A stretch of 58,336 nucleotides of DNA from Acidobacteriota bacterium (GCA_013152925.1 JAADFK010000224.1:1-58336); one strand, 5' to 3'. Shown: positions 36,821 to 48,231, numbered from the stretch's first letter. Program-made: numbers and translations. Notes: a model not told the origin generated them from the letters alone.

Positions 36821-37703
36821 AGAAGAACCGGCGCTTGACGAAGATGACGTCGTCGGCCTTGATCGGCGGGTCTTCCTGCTTCCCGTGGCGGATCTTCTTG
36901 AGGTTGTACTTGAAGGTCGTGCTCTTGCCGTCGGCCTTGCGGCGAATCTCCACCTCCTGGGATCCGAACTTCCCCAGGCCGCCCGCCTCGGAAATCGCGG
37001 CCATCAAGGTCTCTCCAGGCGACAGCTCGTACTGGCCGGGGTTGTTCACCTCCCCGGTCACAAAGAAGATGGCCTTCCGCCGCACGGCGATGATGTCCCC
37101 TCCCTTGAGGATGACGTCATCCATCTGACCGTTGACCAGCTCCTTGCGAGGCACGTGGATGACCGACAGGGCACCACCGACCACTCCCTTCTCGTTGCGG
37201 CGCAGCTCGATGATCTGGCCGGCATCATTGGTGAAGCCCCCGGCCTCCGCCAGAAGCTGGGTCAGGGTGGTTACGCCCTTGAGATAGTACGTGCCCGGCT
37301 TCCTCACCGCTCCGAGAATGACCACGGGAAGCGATCCGAACTGTTTGACCACCACCTCGATCTGAACGTCGACGTAGTAGTCCTTCTCGAGACCTTCCGT
37401 CAGCCGCCTGGCGATCTCGGCTTCCGTGAGCCCCGCCACGTGGACCCTGCCGAGAAAGGGGTAGGTGATGGTGCCGTCCTGGTCGACGGAGAAGCTGCCC
37501 GAGATCTCGGCATGGTGAAACGCCGTCACGCCGATGATATCGCCCGGACCCACCCTGTAGCCCACCGGCCTGGACACATCGGGAACCGCCGAGGCACCAG
37601 GAGCCTGTGCTCGCCCGCCAGCTGGTGTTTCCTGGGACCATGCGGCACAGGCCACGAGCAGAACAATCGCAACAACAGCTCGAGAAAGAACACGCCTTTT
37701 CAT
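36819..37703 (-). CDS. polysaccharide biosynthesis/export protein (Wza/SLBB family)
   Basis: GYRVGPGDIIGVTAFHHAEISGSFSVDQDGTITYPFLGRVHVAGLT; SLBB repeats VILGAVRKPGTYYLKG and FFVTGEVNNPGQYELSPGETL. Confidence 0.92.
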   Translation of the reverse strand: MKRRVLSRAVVAIVLLVACAAWSQETPAGGRAQAPGASAVPDVSRPVGYRVGPGDIIGVTAFHHAEISGSFSVDQDGTITYPFLGRVHVAGLTEAEIARRLTEGLEKDYYVDVQIEVVVKQFGSLPVVILGAVRKPGTYYLKGVTTLTQLLAEAGGFTNDAGQIIELRRNEKGVVGGALSVIHVPRKELVNGQMDDVILKGGDIIAVRRKAIFFVTGEVNNPGQYELSPGETLMAAISEAGGLGKFGSQEVEIRRKADGKSTTFKYNLKKIRHGKQEDPPIKADDVIFVKRRFF

Positions 37704-37892
37704 GACGTTTGAGACTAGCATAACTCTCCCGCGATGTGGCCAGCGGAAACCACCGCTCGTTCACTTTGAAAGGGAATCCTCGGAGAGCGACCCCGGCCGC
37801 TCGCCGCAGTGTCTCACGCCGGTACAGCAATCATGTTCTCAGAACAGCAGACACGGTCGCACCGGCCCGAACGAGCACCGCACAGGGCTCGC

Positions 37893-39134
37893 TCAGAAGC
37901 CCACCGTCAGGCCGATGAGAAAGACGTTGGCCGTGTAGGAGTACGGATGCAACGAATCACGCTTCTGGTGGGTGAAGGTCCCCCGCAACGAGAAGATCGA
38001 GGACAGCCGGTAACCAACACCGAGACCATAGGTCGTGATGTCGTCGGACCGGTCCTGTCCGGTGACGACATCCGGCTGACTGTAATCGTTGTTCTGGTAG
38101 CGCAGCCGGGCGTGGGCGAAGAAACGGTTGAGCTGGAGCTTGTAGAGAAGCCCAGCTCCGGCCGCCACATAGTGGCTCTGGAACTGATAGTTGGAGGGGA
38201 AGTCCTGGCGGATCAGATCGAGGCGAAGCACCGATCCATGGGCCAGGGTCCAGTCGAGGTCGCCCCGGATCACCAGACCCGATGCGTCACTGGGCTTCGG
38301 CAACCCCTCGACCTTGTTGTACGATGTGCTGCGCCAGCCAACCTCGATCCTGGAAGCCCACACCGGCGTGATCTGGCCATCGAAGGAGGCAACGATCTCG
38401 TCGGACGAGGATTGCCTGTATCCGAAGGTGTCCTTCGGGTTGAACTCCTCGTGGTTGTAGATCAGCCCTCCCGTCAGCGTCGGGCTGATCTGGTGAATCC
38501 ACCCCGCGCCCAACCGCGTCTTGTCATAGTCGTAAAAGCTGCCCCGATCCCTCGCGTCGTAGGAGATGGTCTCGTAGGAGCCCCGGAATGAGATCCCATT
38601 GGTCGGGCTGATCCAGTAGTCCATCCTCAGTTGGAAGAAGTGTTTGTCGAACTGCTGATCGCCGTAGACCAGCTCGCCGCCGGGATCGACCTCCCGAGTG
38701 TCCAGGTTGGCCGACACGAAGCGGTAGAGCGCGTCCAGCTTGAGCCCGTTGGCGAAGATGAAGTTCCCATCCAGATCGACGAAATGGGACCACTTATTCT
38801 TGAGGTCGATGGTCTGGTAATTGCGGTACAGCGGGACGTACGAAAGCCGGAGGTAGGACTGGTTGACGGGCAACTCGAACATCAGCTTGGCGCGGGCCAC
38901 GATCATGTCGTCGCTGACGGGATTGTCCGGCGTGAAAAAGACATTGTCCCGCGATTCCCAGGTCAGATCGAAAGCCGGGCTGAAGAGGAACGGACCCAGA
39001 TTGATCCCCTCGGAGCTGTTGACCGGCAAGCTCCCCTTCGGTTCGCTGAGGGGCGAGGCCGTTTGCGCCATCGCCACGCTGGATGCCCAAACCAGCAGGG
39101 CGGCGCAACAGAGCGTGAAGCCGATTTTTTTCAT
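37893..39134 (-). CDS. outer-membrane beta-barrel protein linked to polysaccharide export
   Basis: Signal peptide MKKIGFTLCCAALLVWASSVAMAQ; alternating amphipathic strands; C-terminal aromatic FLIGLTVGF. Confidence 0.75.
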   Translation of the reverse strand: MKKIGFTLCCAALLVWASSVAMAQTASPLSEPKGSLPVNSSEGINLGPFLFSPAFDLTWESRDNVFFTPDNPVSDDMIVARAKLMFELPVNQSYLRLSYVPLYRNYQTIDLKNKWSHFVDLDGNFIFANGLKLDALYRFVSANLDTREVDPGGELVYGDQQFDKHFFQLRMDYWISPTNGISFRGSYETISYDARDRGSFYDYDKTRLGAGWIHQISPTLTGGLIYNHEEFNPKDTFGYRQSSSDEIVASFDGQITPVWASRIEVGWRSTSYNKVEGLPKPSDASGLVIRGDLDWTLAHGSVLRLDLIRQDFPSNYQFQSHYVAAGAGLLYKLQLNRFFAHARLRYQNNDYSQPDVVTGQDRSDDITTYGLGVGYRLSSIFSLRGTFTHQKRDSLHPYSYTANVFLIGLTVGF

Positions 39135-39355
39135 CCCAACCTCCAGACCGCTCTTCAAGAAGCTAGGTCATAGCATACACAGTCCCACCAATCTTTTCAA
39201 CAAAGCGGAGCTCACGCTTTCCAAGAACCCGATCCGGGAAAACCGGAGCGAAATTCGCGCCTCTTTCGGATTCCATTTTTCCGGAATATCTCCTGGCCGC
39301 CACAAAGAACCCGGCACCGCCCAAAACCACCCTCGGCCATCGCTTTGGAGCTCCG

Positions 39356-42300
39356 TCAATTGATGACTGCCGGAGCCTCATTCCCGGCATCCGCGGCGAT
39401 CGTGGACGGCCCATGCTCTCCGTTGGCCGGCCGTGTTGTGAATTCCAGCTCCACCCGGCCCTCACCGAGGAGCCGGTCCAGGGAAGCCCGCAGCTTTGGC
39501 GATGGATCGACACAGAGCACCGGCGGGGCCCACATCCGCGCCCGAAAGATGCCTTTTCTGACCAGCTCGAAGCGCACACCCAGCCGCCCGGAGTGGGCGA
39601 GAAGCAGCTCGCGGAGCTGCTCCAGGAGGGGCTCATCCACCTGGTCGAGGTCGAGGATGATGCGCAGCGCCGAGGCATCGCGCAGCTCGATGCCCTCGAG
39701 CGGCACGACCTCCTCGACCATGAGCTCCACATGGTCCCCATCACCCTTGAGGGAACCGGTCACCAACACCGCCCGGCCCTCCTCGAGGACGCCGTTGACC
39801 TGGTCGAAGGCATCGGGGAAGACGACACATCGAAGGGTTCCGCTGGGATCCTCCAACTGGAACGACGCCATTCGCCGCCCCCGGTTTCGTCCCTCCTTGC
39901 GAATGGTCATCACCTTGAGCCCGGTGAGGAGCCCACCCACCGAGACACTCTCCCAGCCCTCCGCCAGCCTCGTGGGAAGCTCGGCCACGCGGCTGTTGGC
40001 GTAGGTTTTCAGTGGCTCCTCGTAGCGGTCCAGGGGATGGCCCGACAGGTAGAATCCCAGGACCTCGCGTTCCCAGGCCAGGCGCTCGGCGTCCTCGGCC
40101 GGCCCCGCCGAGTGGAGGCTTGCCTCGAGCTCTTCGGAGGGGAGCGCCTCGAAGAGGAAACCTTGGCCGAGCTCCCCCTGCTCGCGTTCCCTCGATGCCA
40201 TCTCCGTCAGCCGCTCCAGATTGTCCACGAGGCCCTTGCGCGTGATCCCGAAGGCGTCGAAGCAGCCGGCCTTGGCCAGGCATTCGACCACCTTGTGGTT
40301 GACCGTCCGCGCCGGTAGCGAGCGGAGAAAGTGGGCCACAGAGTTGAAGCCGTCCTCGCACTCCCGGACCGTGAGGATGGTGCTGACGGCCGCCTCCCCG
40401 ACCCCCTTGACCGCGATCAATCCGAAACGTATCCCCTCCGGCTCCACGGTGAAGGGAAGCTGGGAGGCGTTGATGTCCGGAGGCAGGATCGCGATCCCCA
40501 TGTGCCGGCAGCGCCCCAGGTACATGGCCAGCTTGGCCGTGTTGGACGCCTCCGATGTCAACATGGCCGCCATGAAGTGCGCCGGGTAGTGGGTCTTGAG
40601 ATAGGCCGTCAGGTACGCCACGTGGGCGTAGGCCACCGAGTGGGACTTGTTGAAGCCGTACTGGGCGAAGGGCACGATCTGTTCCCAGAGCCGGCGCATC
40701 TTGGCCTTGGGATGACCCTTGGCCACACCCCCCTGGACGAAGTTTTCACCCTCGCGATCGATGATCTCCTTCTTCTTCTTGCCCATGGCCTTGCGCAGGG
40801 TGTCGGCCTGCGCCATGGTGAAGCCGGCGATCTTGACCGCGATCCGCATTACCTGCTCCTGGTAGACGATGATGCCGTAGGTCTCGGCCAGGATCTCTTC
40901 CAGCTCCGGGAAGATGTAGGTGATCGGCTTGTTCCCGTGTTTCCGGGCCGCGTAGTCGTCGATGAACTGCATGGGGCCGGGCCGGTAGAGCGCGTTGAGG
41001 GCTGCGATGTCCGGAAACGCCTGGGGCTGGACCTTCCGCAGGACGTCCTTCATGCCGGAGGATTCGAACTGGAAGATGCCGTCGGTGTCGCCCTCGGAGA
41101 AGAGCCTGTAGACCTGCGGATCGTCGAAGGGAATCGTTGCGAGGTCCGGTGGCTCACCCTCGCTCCGGGCGATGGATTGCAGGGTATCGGCGATGACGGT
41201 CAGCGTCTTGAGACCCAGGAAATCCATCTTGAGCAGGCCCAGCGCCTCCACATCGTCCTTGTCGAACTGGGTGACGATCTCGTCGTGCCCCGAGCGGTAG
41301 AGCGGCACCAGGTTGACCAGGGGCTCCGGCGCAATGACGACACCCGCGGCGTGGACACCGCAGTGGCGGGCCAGTCCCTCGAGGTTGGAAGCCGTTTCCA
41401 CCAGCTGGCGGACATCCTCGTCACCCTCGACCAGCCCCCTGAGCTCCGGGGAATCCCGCAGGGCCTGCTCGATGGTGATGTTGAGCTCCTCCGGGATCAG
41501 CTTGGCGATACGATCCACGTCGTTGTACGGCATGCCCATGACACGTCCAACATCCTTGACGGCCGACCTGGCCTTGAGCACGTTGAATGTGGCGATCTGC
41601 GCCACGGACTCGTTGCCATACCGCTCGCGCACGTACTGGATCACCCGGTCCCGCTCCCGCTGACAGAAGTCGATGTCGATGTCCGGCATGGAAATCCGCT
41701 CGGGGTTGAGAAAGCGCTCGAAGAGCAGATCGTACTCCAGGGGATCGATGTCGGTGATACCCAGGGCGTAGGAGACCACCGACCCCGCGGCGGATCCGCG
41801 GCCCGGCCCCACGGGCACGCCGTTGTCCTTGGCGAACCGGATGAAGTCCCAGACCACCAGGAAGTACCCCGGAAAGCCCATGCCTTCGATGATCTCGAGC
41901 TCGTGGGCCAGACGTGACCGGTACTCATCCGCCCCATGTCGGCGCTTCCTGCCATCGGCCAGCCGGGCCTCGAGCCCCTCACGCGCCTGCTCCGCCAGGA
42001 ACGATGCCGTGGTGTGGCCCCTGGGCACGGGGTAGGAGGGCAGGTGGAGGGTCGAGGTATCGAAGAGCACGTGGCACCGTTCAGCGATCTCGACGGTGCG
42101 CTCGCAGGCGCCCGGGTAGCCCGCGAAAAGAGCGTGCATCTCCTCCGGCGTCTTGACGTAGAACTGCTCGTTGTAGGCGTAGGAACGCTGGATCTCCTCC
42201 ATGTTCTTCTTGTTCTGACCGATGCCGATCAGGACCTTGTGCGCGAGCAGGTCCTCCGGGCTGTGAAAGTGGCAGTCGTTGGTGGCCACCAGTGGAATGC

Positions 42301-42931
42301 CCGTGGCCCCGGAAAGGGCCGTCATTCCCTCCCGAACGGCGGCCTCGTCGGCCGAACCGTGATCCTGAATCTCCAGGAAGAAGCTGTCCGCTCCCAGGAT
42401 CTCCCGGTACTGCTCGGCCGCCCGGCGGGCGCCGCCGGCGTCCCGCCCCAGGAGCCGCCGGGAAACCTCTCCCGACAGGCATGCCGACAGGCCGATCAGG
42501 CCCTCCGCGTGCTCGGCCAGCACCTCCTTGGAGATCCTCGGTTTGTGATAGAACCCGTTGAGGTAGGCCTCGGTGACGAGCCACACAAGGTTCCGGTAAC
42601 CCTGCTGGTTCTCGGCGAGCAGCACCAGGTGGTCGTAGGGCTTCCGGCCCGAAACGGGCTTCCGTTCCCGGTGATCGGCCGGCGCCACGTACACCTCGCA
42701 GCCAAGCACGGGACGCAACCCCGCCTTGAGGGCTGCCCGGTGGAACTGGAAGGCACCAAAGAGATTACCGTGGTCGGTGAGGGCGACGGCCGGCATTCCA
42801 GCAGCGGCGGCCTGCTCCACAAGGCGCGGGATCCTGATGGTGGCATCGAGAAGGGAGTAGTGGGTGTGCAGGTGGAGGTGGACGAAAGGCGGGCTCTCCT
42901 TGCGGCGCGTCATGCCCCGATGATAGTCCAT
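39356..42931 (-). CDS. dnaE: DNA polymerase III alpha subunit
   Basis: PHP domain HLHTHYSLLDATIRIPRL...LTDHGNLFGA; PDIDIDFCQRERDRVIQYV; GPGRGSAAGSVVSYALGITDIDPL; GFNKSHSVAYAHVAYLTAYLK. Confidence 0.97.
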   Translation of the reverse strand: MDYHRGMTRRKESPPFVHLHLHTHYSLLDATIRIPRLVEQAAAAGMPAVALTDHGNLFGAFQFHRAALKAGLRPVLGCEVYVAPADHRERKPVSGRKPYDHLVLLAENQQGYRNLVWLVTEAYLNGFYHKPRISKEVLAEHAEGLIGLSACLSGEVSRRLLGRDAGGARRAAEQYREILGADSFFLEIQDHGSADEAAVREGMTALSGATGIPLVATNDCHFHSPEDLLAHKVLIGIGQNKKNMEEIQRSYAYNEQFYVKTPEEMHALFAGYPGACERTVEIAERCHVLFDTSTLHLPSYPVPRGHTTASFLAEQAREGLEARLADGRKRRHGADEYRSRLAHELEIIEGMGFPGYFLVVWDFIRFAKDNGVPVGPGRGSAAGSVVSYALGITDIDPLEYDLLFERFLNPERISMPDIDIDFCQRERDRVIQYVRERYGNESVAQIATFNVLKARSAVKDVGRVMGMPYNDVDRIAKLIPEELNITIEQALRDSPELRGLVEGDEDVRQLVETASNLEGLARHCGVHAAGVVIAPEPLVNLVPLYRSGHDEIVTQFDKDDVEALGLLKMDFLGLKTLTVIADTLQSIARSEGEPPDLATIPFDDPQVYRLFSEGDTDGIFQFESSGMKDVLRKVQPQAFPDIAALNALYRPGPMQFIDDYAARKHGNKPITYIFPELEEILAETYGIIVYQEQVMRIAVKIAGFTMAQADTLRKAMGKKKKEIIDREGENFVQGGVAKGHPKAKMRRLWEQIVPFAQYGFNKSHSVAYAHVAYLTAYLKTHYPAHFMAAMLTSEASNTAKLAMYLGRCRHMGIAILPPDINASQLPFTVEPEGIRFGLIAVKGVGEAAVSTILTVRECEDGFNSVAHFLRSLPARTVNHKVVECLAKAGCFDAFGITRKGLVDNLERLTEMASREREQGELGQGFLFEALPSEELEASLHSAGPAEDAERLAWEREVLGFYLSGHPLDRYEEPLKTYANSRVAELPTRLAEGWESVSVGGLLTGLKVMTIRKEGRNRGRRMASFQLEDPSGTLRCVVFPDAFDQVNGVLEEGRAVLVTGSLKGDGDHVELMVEEVVPLEGIELRDASALRIILDLDQVDEPLLEQLRELLLAHSGRLGVRFELVRKGIFRARMWAPPVLCVDPSPKLRASLDRLLGEGRVELEFTTRPANGEHGPSTIAADAGNEAPAVIN

Positions 42932-43123
42932 CTTCTCGCCTTCCGGGCGCACCTCCCATGAGCCACAACGACCGGCCCGTACCATTGCAGCGGCCAGCCA
43001 CCTCAGGAGGGATCAACCCGCGCGGACCGTGGACCGGCTCAGGAAGCCACCAAGAGAACAGTGTCCCGTGTATCCGTTTATCCGTTTGTCCGATCGCAGC
43101 GGGAAACCGCCCGGCTCCGCGGG

Positions 43124-45763
43124 CTACTTCTGATACCACCGCTTGCGGAGCACCTTCAGGGGGCGCTGTGCGGTCCCGAGGCTCCCGGTGTGGCCCGAGC
43201 CGTCCGTGGCCGTGACGAAGAGCTCCACCGTCGTGTTCCCGTGGAGCTGGGGCGTCAGCTTCAACGGCCAGTGGTCCCCGGAGGCATGATGCAGTGGCAC
43301 CTCCCGGTAATTCCTCTCACCCTTCCTGCGAATGTGGACCGTCACCGACGCCACGCCGAGGTCATCGGTCACGAGGAAGGGAATGACAAGGTCCTGGTTC
43401 TTCTTGAAACGCAACTTGAAGCCCGGTTGCAACATGACCTTGGGAGCCTCGGCGTCGCGGGCCCGGAGGGACTGCCGAAGACGGGCTTGAAGATCCTGGA
43501 AACGCGCAACGTACGAACCCGTTGGGGTGATACTTTCGAGGATCGTCAGCCCGCGTTTGGGGTCGCCGGCGTCCAGGGCCTTCTGGGCCCGTTCCAGGGT
43601 ATCGTCGAGGTGCCGCTGCCGTTCGACCTCCTGCCGGTACCGGCCGATCTCCGCGTCGAGACCGGCGCGCTGGGGCCAGAGCTTGTGTTCCTTCTCCAGC
43701 AGGCTGAGCGCTTCGGCGTGGCGGCCGCGGTCCGCCGCCTCGGCGGCGCGGGCCTCCACGGACTTGGCAGCCTCGAGACGCAGCGTCGTCGCGCGGCCGT
43801 AGGCCGGAAGGACCTCCAGGAGAGCCCCGGCGCGCTCGATCACTTGCAGATCGTCGCCCGCCTTCTTGGCGCGCCAGAGGAGCGTGTGGATCTGGAGCGC
43901 CTTCCGCGCCCGCTTCATCTTGGACCGAAGCCCCCGGACACCCCGGAGCTCGCTGCGAGGAAGCGCCTCGAGGGCCCGCACGGCGCGCCGGAGCCTCCGG
44001 ATGTCGCCCCGCCGCAGGCCCACGTCGAGCTCATGGACCGCACGATCCCTGGCCGAAGCCCCAAGCGCCTGCTTCAGATCGTCGTAGGCTGCACGATCCT
44101 CCTCGCCAAAGGCCGCCAACTCCTCGGGGCCGAGCGCACTCAAGGTCTTCCGGGCCGCCGCCACATCCCCCGCGTCCAGCGCCGCCCGGGCCTCCTCGAG
44201 GCGCGGGTCCAGCTGGGGCGCCTCGGGAGCTTCCGCTTCCCCGCTCTCCGGCTGAACGACGACGACCGCCGGCACGAGATCCTCCGCCGCCTGTCGAGTG
44301 GCCCCCGCCGTGCCACCCGTGCCGCGAAGCACCACGAACACTACCACGAGGATCACGGCCAGGACGACACCGGCCGCCACACCGATCAGCAGGCGCCGGT
44401 CGGCCTCCCGAACGAACCTGACGCTCCTGTCGAGCAACGGCCGGGCGGCCGCCCGAATTCTCTCGAAGCTCTCCCCGGCGCGTGACACCAGCACCTTCCA
44501 GCCAGCCTGGACCCGCGTGGCCGCGGCGGCTGGGGCTGGCGCGCCGGCCCCGGCCCCTGTGCCGGGCGGTCCAGCGCCCACGGCGTCTTCAGAGGGCGGA
44601 GGCTCCGGCGGCACTGGCGCCGCCGGCGGTTCCTCAGCCGGCTTCCGGGACAGCGGCGGCGTCATGACTGTCCCGAGATCCTCTTCAGCCAGGACGCTCT
44701 CCACCTCCCCCGGAAGAGGCGGCGGCCCGGGTCGTACCCCGGGGGCCGTGTCCGGCGTTCCGGTCTTGCCCTGCGGCACGGGAGCTTCCCCTTCTTCCTC
44801 AATAACGAAGGAGGCCAGCTCCTCCGGAGTGAAGCTGGGCCGGGTCCTGTTGGGGTCGAACGCCTCCGCCGTTGGCCCCGCCTCTGCAATTGGCGGCGGG
44901 GCGATCCCTTTCGACGGTGGACCCGGCACGCCGAGATCGGCCAGATCCGGCATGGGAGCGGCCTCGCCGCCGGTTCTCAGGGTCTCGGCCAGCTCTTCCA
45001 GACTGACCCGCCGTTCGGAGGGAGCATGGCGCAAACACGTGGCCAGCACCTCCTCCAGGCCCACGGGATCGGCCACCACCGTGCGGACCGTCTCGGGGAG
45101 CACCACCGCGGGGTTGGCGTCTCCCGGCGTCTCCACCGACGCGCCAAGGGCCTGGCACGCCACCAGAGCGGCCGAGTAGAGGTCGGCCTTCCACGGTGGC
45201 TGCCCGGCTCCAAGGCCGGCGTCCATCAGCTCCGGGGCGGCGAAGGCGTCCCAGTCCGGCGAGTGGCCCATCAGACCACCGGCGGCGCCGGCGCCCAGGA
45301 AGGCCGCCGAGCCGAGGCCGACGAGCCGGACGCCCCCGCCGATCACGTCCACGTTGCCCGGGGCGAGGTTGTGGTGGACCACGCCGGCACGGGCCATGCC
45401 GGCCAGACAGTCGGCCATGCCGGCCAAAAGCGGCAGCACGGTCTCGGCGGTCTTGGGCTCCAGCTCGGTCAGGGGCAGCCCCTCGTCGAAGGACATGACG
45501 AGAAAGGCACGGCCGTCGGGCGTCACGCCGAAATCCAGGATCTCCGGAAGACATGGAAGCCCCGCCTCCCGGAGAGTCCGAGCCGCTCGGAGGAAACGCT
45601 GGCGATTCTCCTCCGGGGGCTGGCCGCCCAGGGCATTGAGCAGCTTCAGCACCACGAGCTGACCGGTCTGGGGGTTCTGGGCGTGGAAGACCGTCGTCTG
45701 CGGCGCCGCCTTGAGCAGCTTGAGTATCCGGAACTCGTCGACGATCCTCCGCGCTTCGACCAC
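43124..45763 (-). CDS. membrane protein with N-terminal Ser/Thr pseudokinase domain
   Basis: Kinase-like N-lobe LVVLKLLNALGG; catalytic loop VVHHNLAPGNVDVIGGGVRLVGLGSAA; TM helix LLIGVAAGVVLAVILVVVFVVL; helical/coiled-coil and beta-rich C-terminal region. Start uncertain (GTG 45763 or upstream). Confidence 0.75.
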   Translation of the reverse strand: MVEARRIVDEFRILKLLKAAPQTTVFHAQNPQTGQLVVLKLLNALGGQPPEENRQRFLRAARTLREAGLPCLPEILDFGVTPDGRAFLVMSFDEGLPLTELEPKTAETVLPLLAGMADCLAGMARAGVVHHNLAPGNVDVIGGGVRLVGLGSAAFLGAGAAGGLMGHSPDWDAFAAPELMDAGLGAGQPPWKADLYSAALVACQALGASVETPGDANPAVVLPETVRTVVADPVGLEEVLATCLRHAPSERRVSLEELAETLRTGGEAAPMPDLADLGVPGPPSKGIAPPPIAEAGPTAEAFDPNRTRPSFTPEELASFVIEEEGEAPVPQGKTGTPDTAPGVRPGPPPLPGEVESVLAEEDLGTVMTPPLSRKPAEEPPAAPVPPEPPPSEDAVGAGPPGTGAGAGAPAPAAAATRVQAGWKVLVSRAGESFERIRAAARPLLDRSVRFVREADRRLLIGVAAGVVLAVILVVVFVVLRGTGGTAGATRQAAEDLVPAVVVVQPESGEAEAPEAPQLDPRLEEARAALDAGDVAAARKTLSALGPEELAAFGEEDRAAYDDLKQALGASARDRAVHELDVGLRRGDIRRLRRAVRALEALPRSELRGVRGLRSKMKRARKALQIHTLLWRAKKAGDDLQVIERAGALLEVLPAYGRATTLRLEAAKSVEARAAEAADRGRHAEALSLLEKEHKLWPQRAGLDAEIGRYRQEVERQRHLDDTLERAQKALDAGDPKRGLTILESITPTGSYVARFQDLQARLRQSLRARDAEAPKVMLQPGFKLRFKKNQDLVIPFLVTDDLGVASVTVHIRRKGERNYREVPLHHASGDHWPLKLTPQLHGNTTVELFVTATDGSGHTGSLGTAQRPLKVLRKRWYQK

Positions 45764-46001
45764 CGCCGTGACCTCCTCCGCCCCGTGGCAACCCTTCCCG
45801 GACGGCACCGCAGGACAGGGTCCTCGTTTGCTCCGGGAACAGGTCAAGTATAGGATACCGGATGTCCAGGGCCGGTGACACAGCCCACCGGTTCCCTTTC
45901 CAGCGTCTCGCTCTCTCTTCCCAGACTCCGTCCCAGTGTATACTCGCCCGAACGAGGACAGGAACCCATGAGCTCATGGGGGACCAAACGCGGGAGGCAA
46001 C

Positions 46002-47060
46002 ATGAAGGTCGGCATCATCGGATACGGCGCCTTCATTCCCAGGCGGCGCATCAAGCTTGAGGAGATCGCCGCAGTCTGGGGTGCGGATGCGACGTCGTAC
46101 AAGCGGGGGTTGCAGCTGCACGAGAAGTCGGTGCCGGGAAAAGACGAGGACACGATCACCATGTCCGTCGAGGCCGCCCGGCGGGCTTTCCTACGCTCCG
46201 GGGGAGTTGAGCCGGAGAGGGTCGGGGCCCTCTACATCGGCTCGGAGTCCCACCCCTACGCGGTCAAGCCTTCGGGCACAGTTGTCGGCGAGGCGCTCGG
46301 CATCACGCCGGTGGCTCATGTGGCCGATCTGGAGTTCGCCTGCAAGGCCGGCACCGAGGGAATGTACCTGGCCCACTCCCTGGTCAAGGCCGGTGAGGTC
46401 TCCTACGCCATGGGGATCGGCGCCGACACCTCCCAGGGCGCTCCCGGCGACGCCCTGGAGTACTCCACGGCGGCGGGGGCGGCCGCTTTCCTCTTCGGCG
46501 CCGACGAGGACCGGATCCTCGCCGAGGTGGTGGCCACCTACTCCTGGACCACCGACACGCCGGACTTCTGGCGGCGCGTTCACATGCACTACCCCCGCCA
46601 CGGCAGCCGCTTCACCGGCGAGCCGGCGTACTTCCGCCACATCACGAGCTCGGCCAAGGGCATCATGGAACGAACCGGCTTCGAGCCCAAGGACTTCGCC
46701 CACGCCGTGTTCCACCAGCCCAACGGCAAGTTCCCGATCCGTGTGGGCAAGCGGCTCGGTTTCACCATGGAGCAGCTGGAAACCGGCTGGCTCTCTCCCT
46801 GGCTCGGCAACACCTACTCCGGGGCGTCGCCCATGGGCCTGACGGCGGTCCTCGACATCGCCCGCCCCGGCCAGCTGATCCTGCTGACCTCGTTCGGCTC
46901 CGGCGCCGGCTCGGACTCCTTCGTCTTCCGGATCACCGATCGCCTGCCAGAGGTCCAGGAGCTGGCACCCATCACGCGGGTCCAGCTGGACAACGACAAG
47001 ATCTACGTCAGCTACGGTCAATACGCCAGTCTTCGCGGCAAGATCCGCATGGGCGAGTGA
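46002..47060 (+). CDS. archaeal-type hydroxymethylglutaryl-CoA synthase
   Basis: [24 protein letters not shown], active-site region [44 protein letters not shown]; followed by thiolase and DUF35. Confidence 0.85.
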   Translation: MKVGIIGYGAFIPRRRIKLEEIAAVWGADATSYKRGLQLHEKSVPGKDEDTITMSVEAARRAFLRSGGVEPERVGALYIGSESHPYAVKPSGTVVGEALGITPVAHVADLEFACKAGTEGMYLAHSLVKAGEVSYAMGIGADTSQGAPGDALEYSTAAGAAAFLFGADEDRILAEVVATYSWTTDTPDFWRRVHMHYPRHGSRFTGEPAYFRHITSSAKGIMERTGFEPKDFAHAVFHQPNGKFPIRVGKRLGFTMEQLETGWLSPWLGNTYSGASPMGLTAVLDIARPGQLILLTSFGSGAGSDSFVFRITDRLPEVQELAPITRVQLDNDKIYVSYGQYASLRGKIRMGE

Positions 47061-47070
47061 GGAGGCGGCG

Positions 47071-48231
47071 ATGCGAGACGTTGCAATCATCGGTGTTGGA
47101 ATGATCCCGTGGGGGGAGCTCTGGGAGGATTCCCTCCGGACGATCTGGACCCGGGCCGCCGTGGCCGCCCTGGAGGATGCCGGGGTCGACACGGTGGACC
47201 TCATTACCGTCGGGTGCATGTCGTCCGGCCTGTTCGTCGGCCAGGAACACCTGGCCTCCATGGTCGCCGACCAGCTGGGGATGCCAGGGGTCCCCGCATC
47301 GCGGGTGGAGTCCGCCTGCGCCTCTGGAAGCCTGGCCCTTCGCCACGCCTTCGCCGAGGTGGCGGCGGGCCTGGTCGACATCGCCCTGGTGACCGGCGTG
47401 GAAAAGATGACCGACGTGGACGGCGGTGCTGCCACCTACACCCTGGGAACCGCGGCGGACCAGGAGTACGAGTCGTTCCACGGCATCACCTTCCCGGGCC
47501 TCTACGCCATGATGGCTCGTGTCCACATGGCCCATTACGGCACGACCTCCCGGCAGATGGCCGCGGTCTCCATGAAGAACCATGCCAACGGACTGCTCAA
47601 CCCCAACGCCCAGTACCACCTCAAGGTCAGCATCGACGACGTGCTGAGCTCGACGCCGGTGGCCGAGCCGCTGCACCTCCTGGACTGCTCGCCGATCACC
47701 GACGGCGCCGCGGCCCTGGTCATCGCCCCCATCGATCGGGCGCGGGATCTGGCCGGACGCCGCCCCGTGGTGCGCATCGCGGGATCCGGCATGGCCACCG
47801 ACACCATCGCCCTTGCGGATCGCGAGGATCTCTCCCGTCTCCGGGCGGTGGAGCTCTCAGCCGAACGGGCGTACGCCATGGCCGGGAAGAAGCCCTCGGA
47901 CATCCACGTGGCCGAGGTGCACGACTGCTTCACCATCGCGGAGATCATGACAACCGAGGCCCTGGGCTTCTTCGGACCCGGCGAAGGCGGACCGGCGGCC
48001 GAAAAGGGCTGGACCGCCCTCGACGGCAGGATCCCGGTCAACCCTTCCGGCGGCCTCAAGTCCAAGGGCCATCCGGTGGGCGCCACGGGCGTCGCCCAGG
48101 TGTGCGAGATCGTCAACCAGCTGCGCGGCGAGGCCGGCCAGCGGCAGGTGAAGGACGCCCGCGTCGGCCTGACACAGAACATGGGCGGCTCGGGCGGCTC
48201 GTCCATCGTCCATATCCTGGAGGTGGTCTGA
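47071..48231 (+). CDS. thiolase (archaeal/SCP-x-like acetyl-CoA acetyltransferase)
   Basis: [25 protein letters not shown] (active Cys), [44 protein letters not shown]. Confidence 0.9.
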   Translation: MRDVAIIGVGMIPWGELWEDSLRTIWTRAAVAALEDAGVDTVDLITVGCMSSGLFVGQEHLASMVADQLGMPGVPASRVESACASGSLALRHAFAEVAAGLVDIALVTGVEKMTDVDGGAATYTLGTAADQEYESFHGITFPGLYAMMARVHMAHYGTTSRQMAAVSMKNHANGLLNPNAQYHLKVSIDDVLSSTPVAEPLHLLDCSPITDGAAALVIAPIDRARDLAGRRPVVRIAGSGMATDTIALADREDLSRLRAVELSAERAYAMAGKKPSDIHVAEVHDCFTIAEIMTTEALGFFGPGEGGPAAEKGWTALDGRIPVNPSGGLKSKGHPVGATGVAQVCEIVNQLRGEAGQRQVKDARVGLTQNMGGSGGSSIVHILEVV

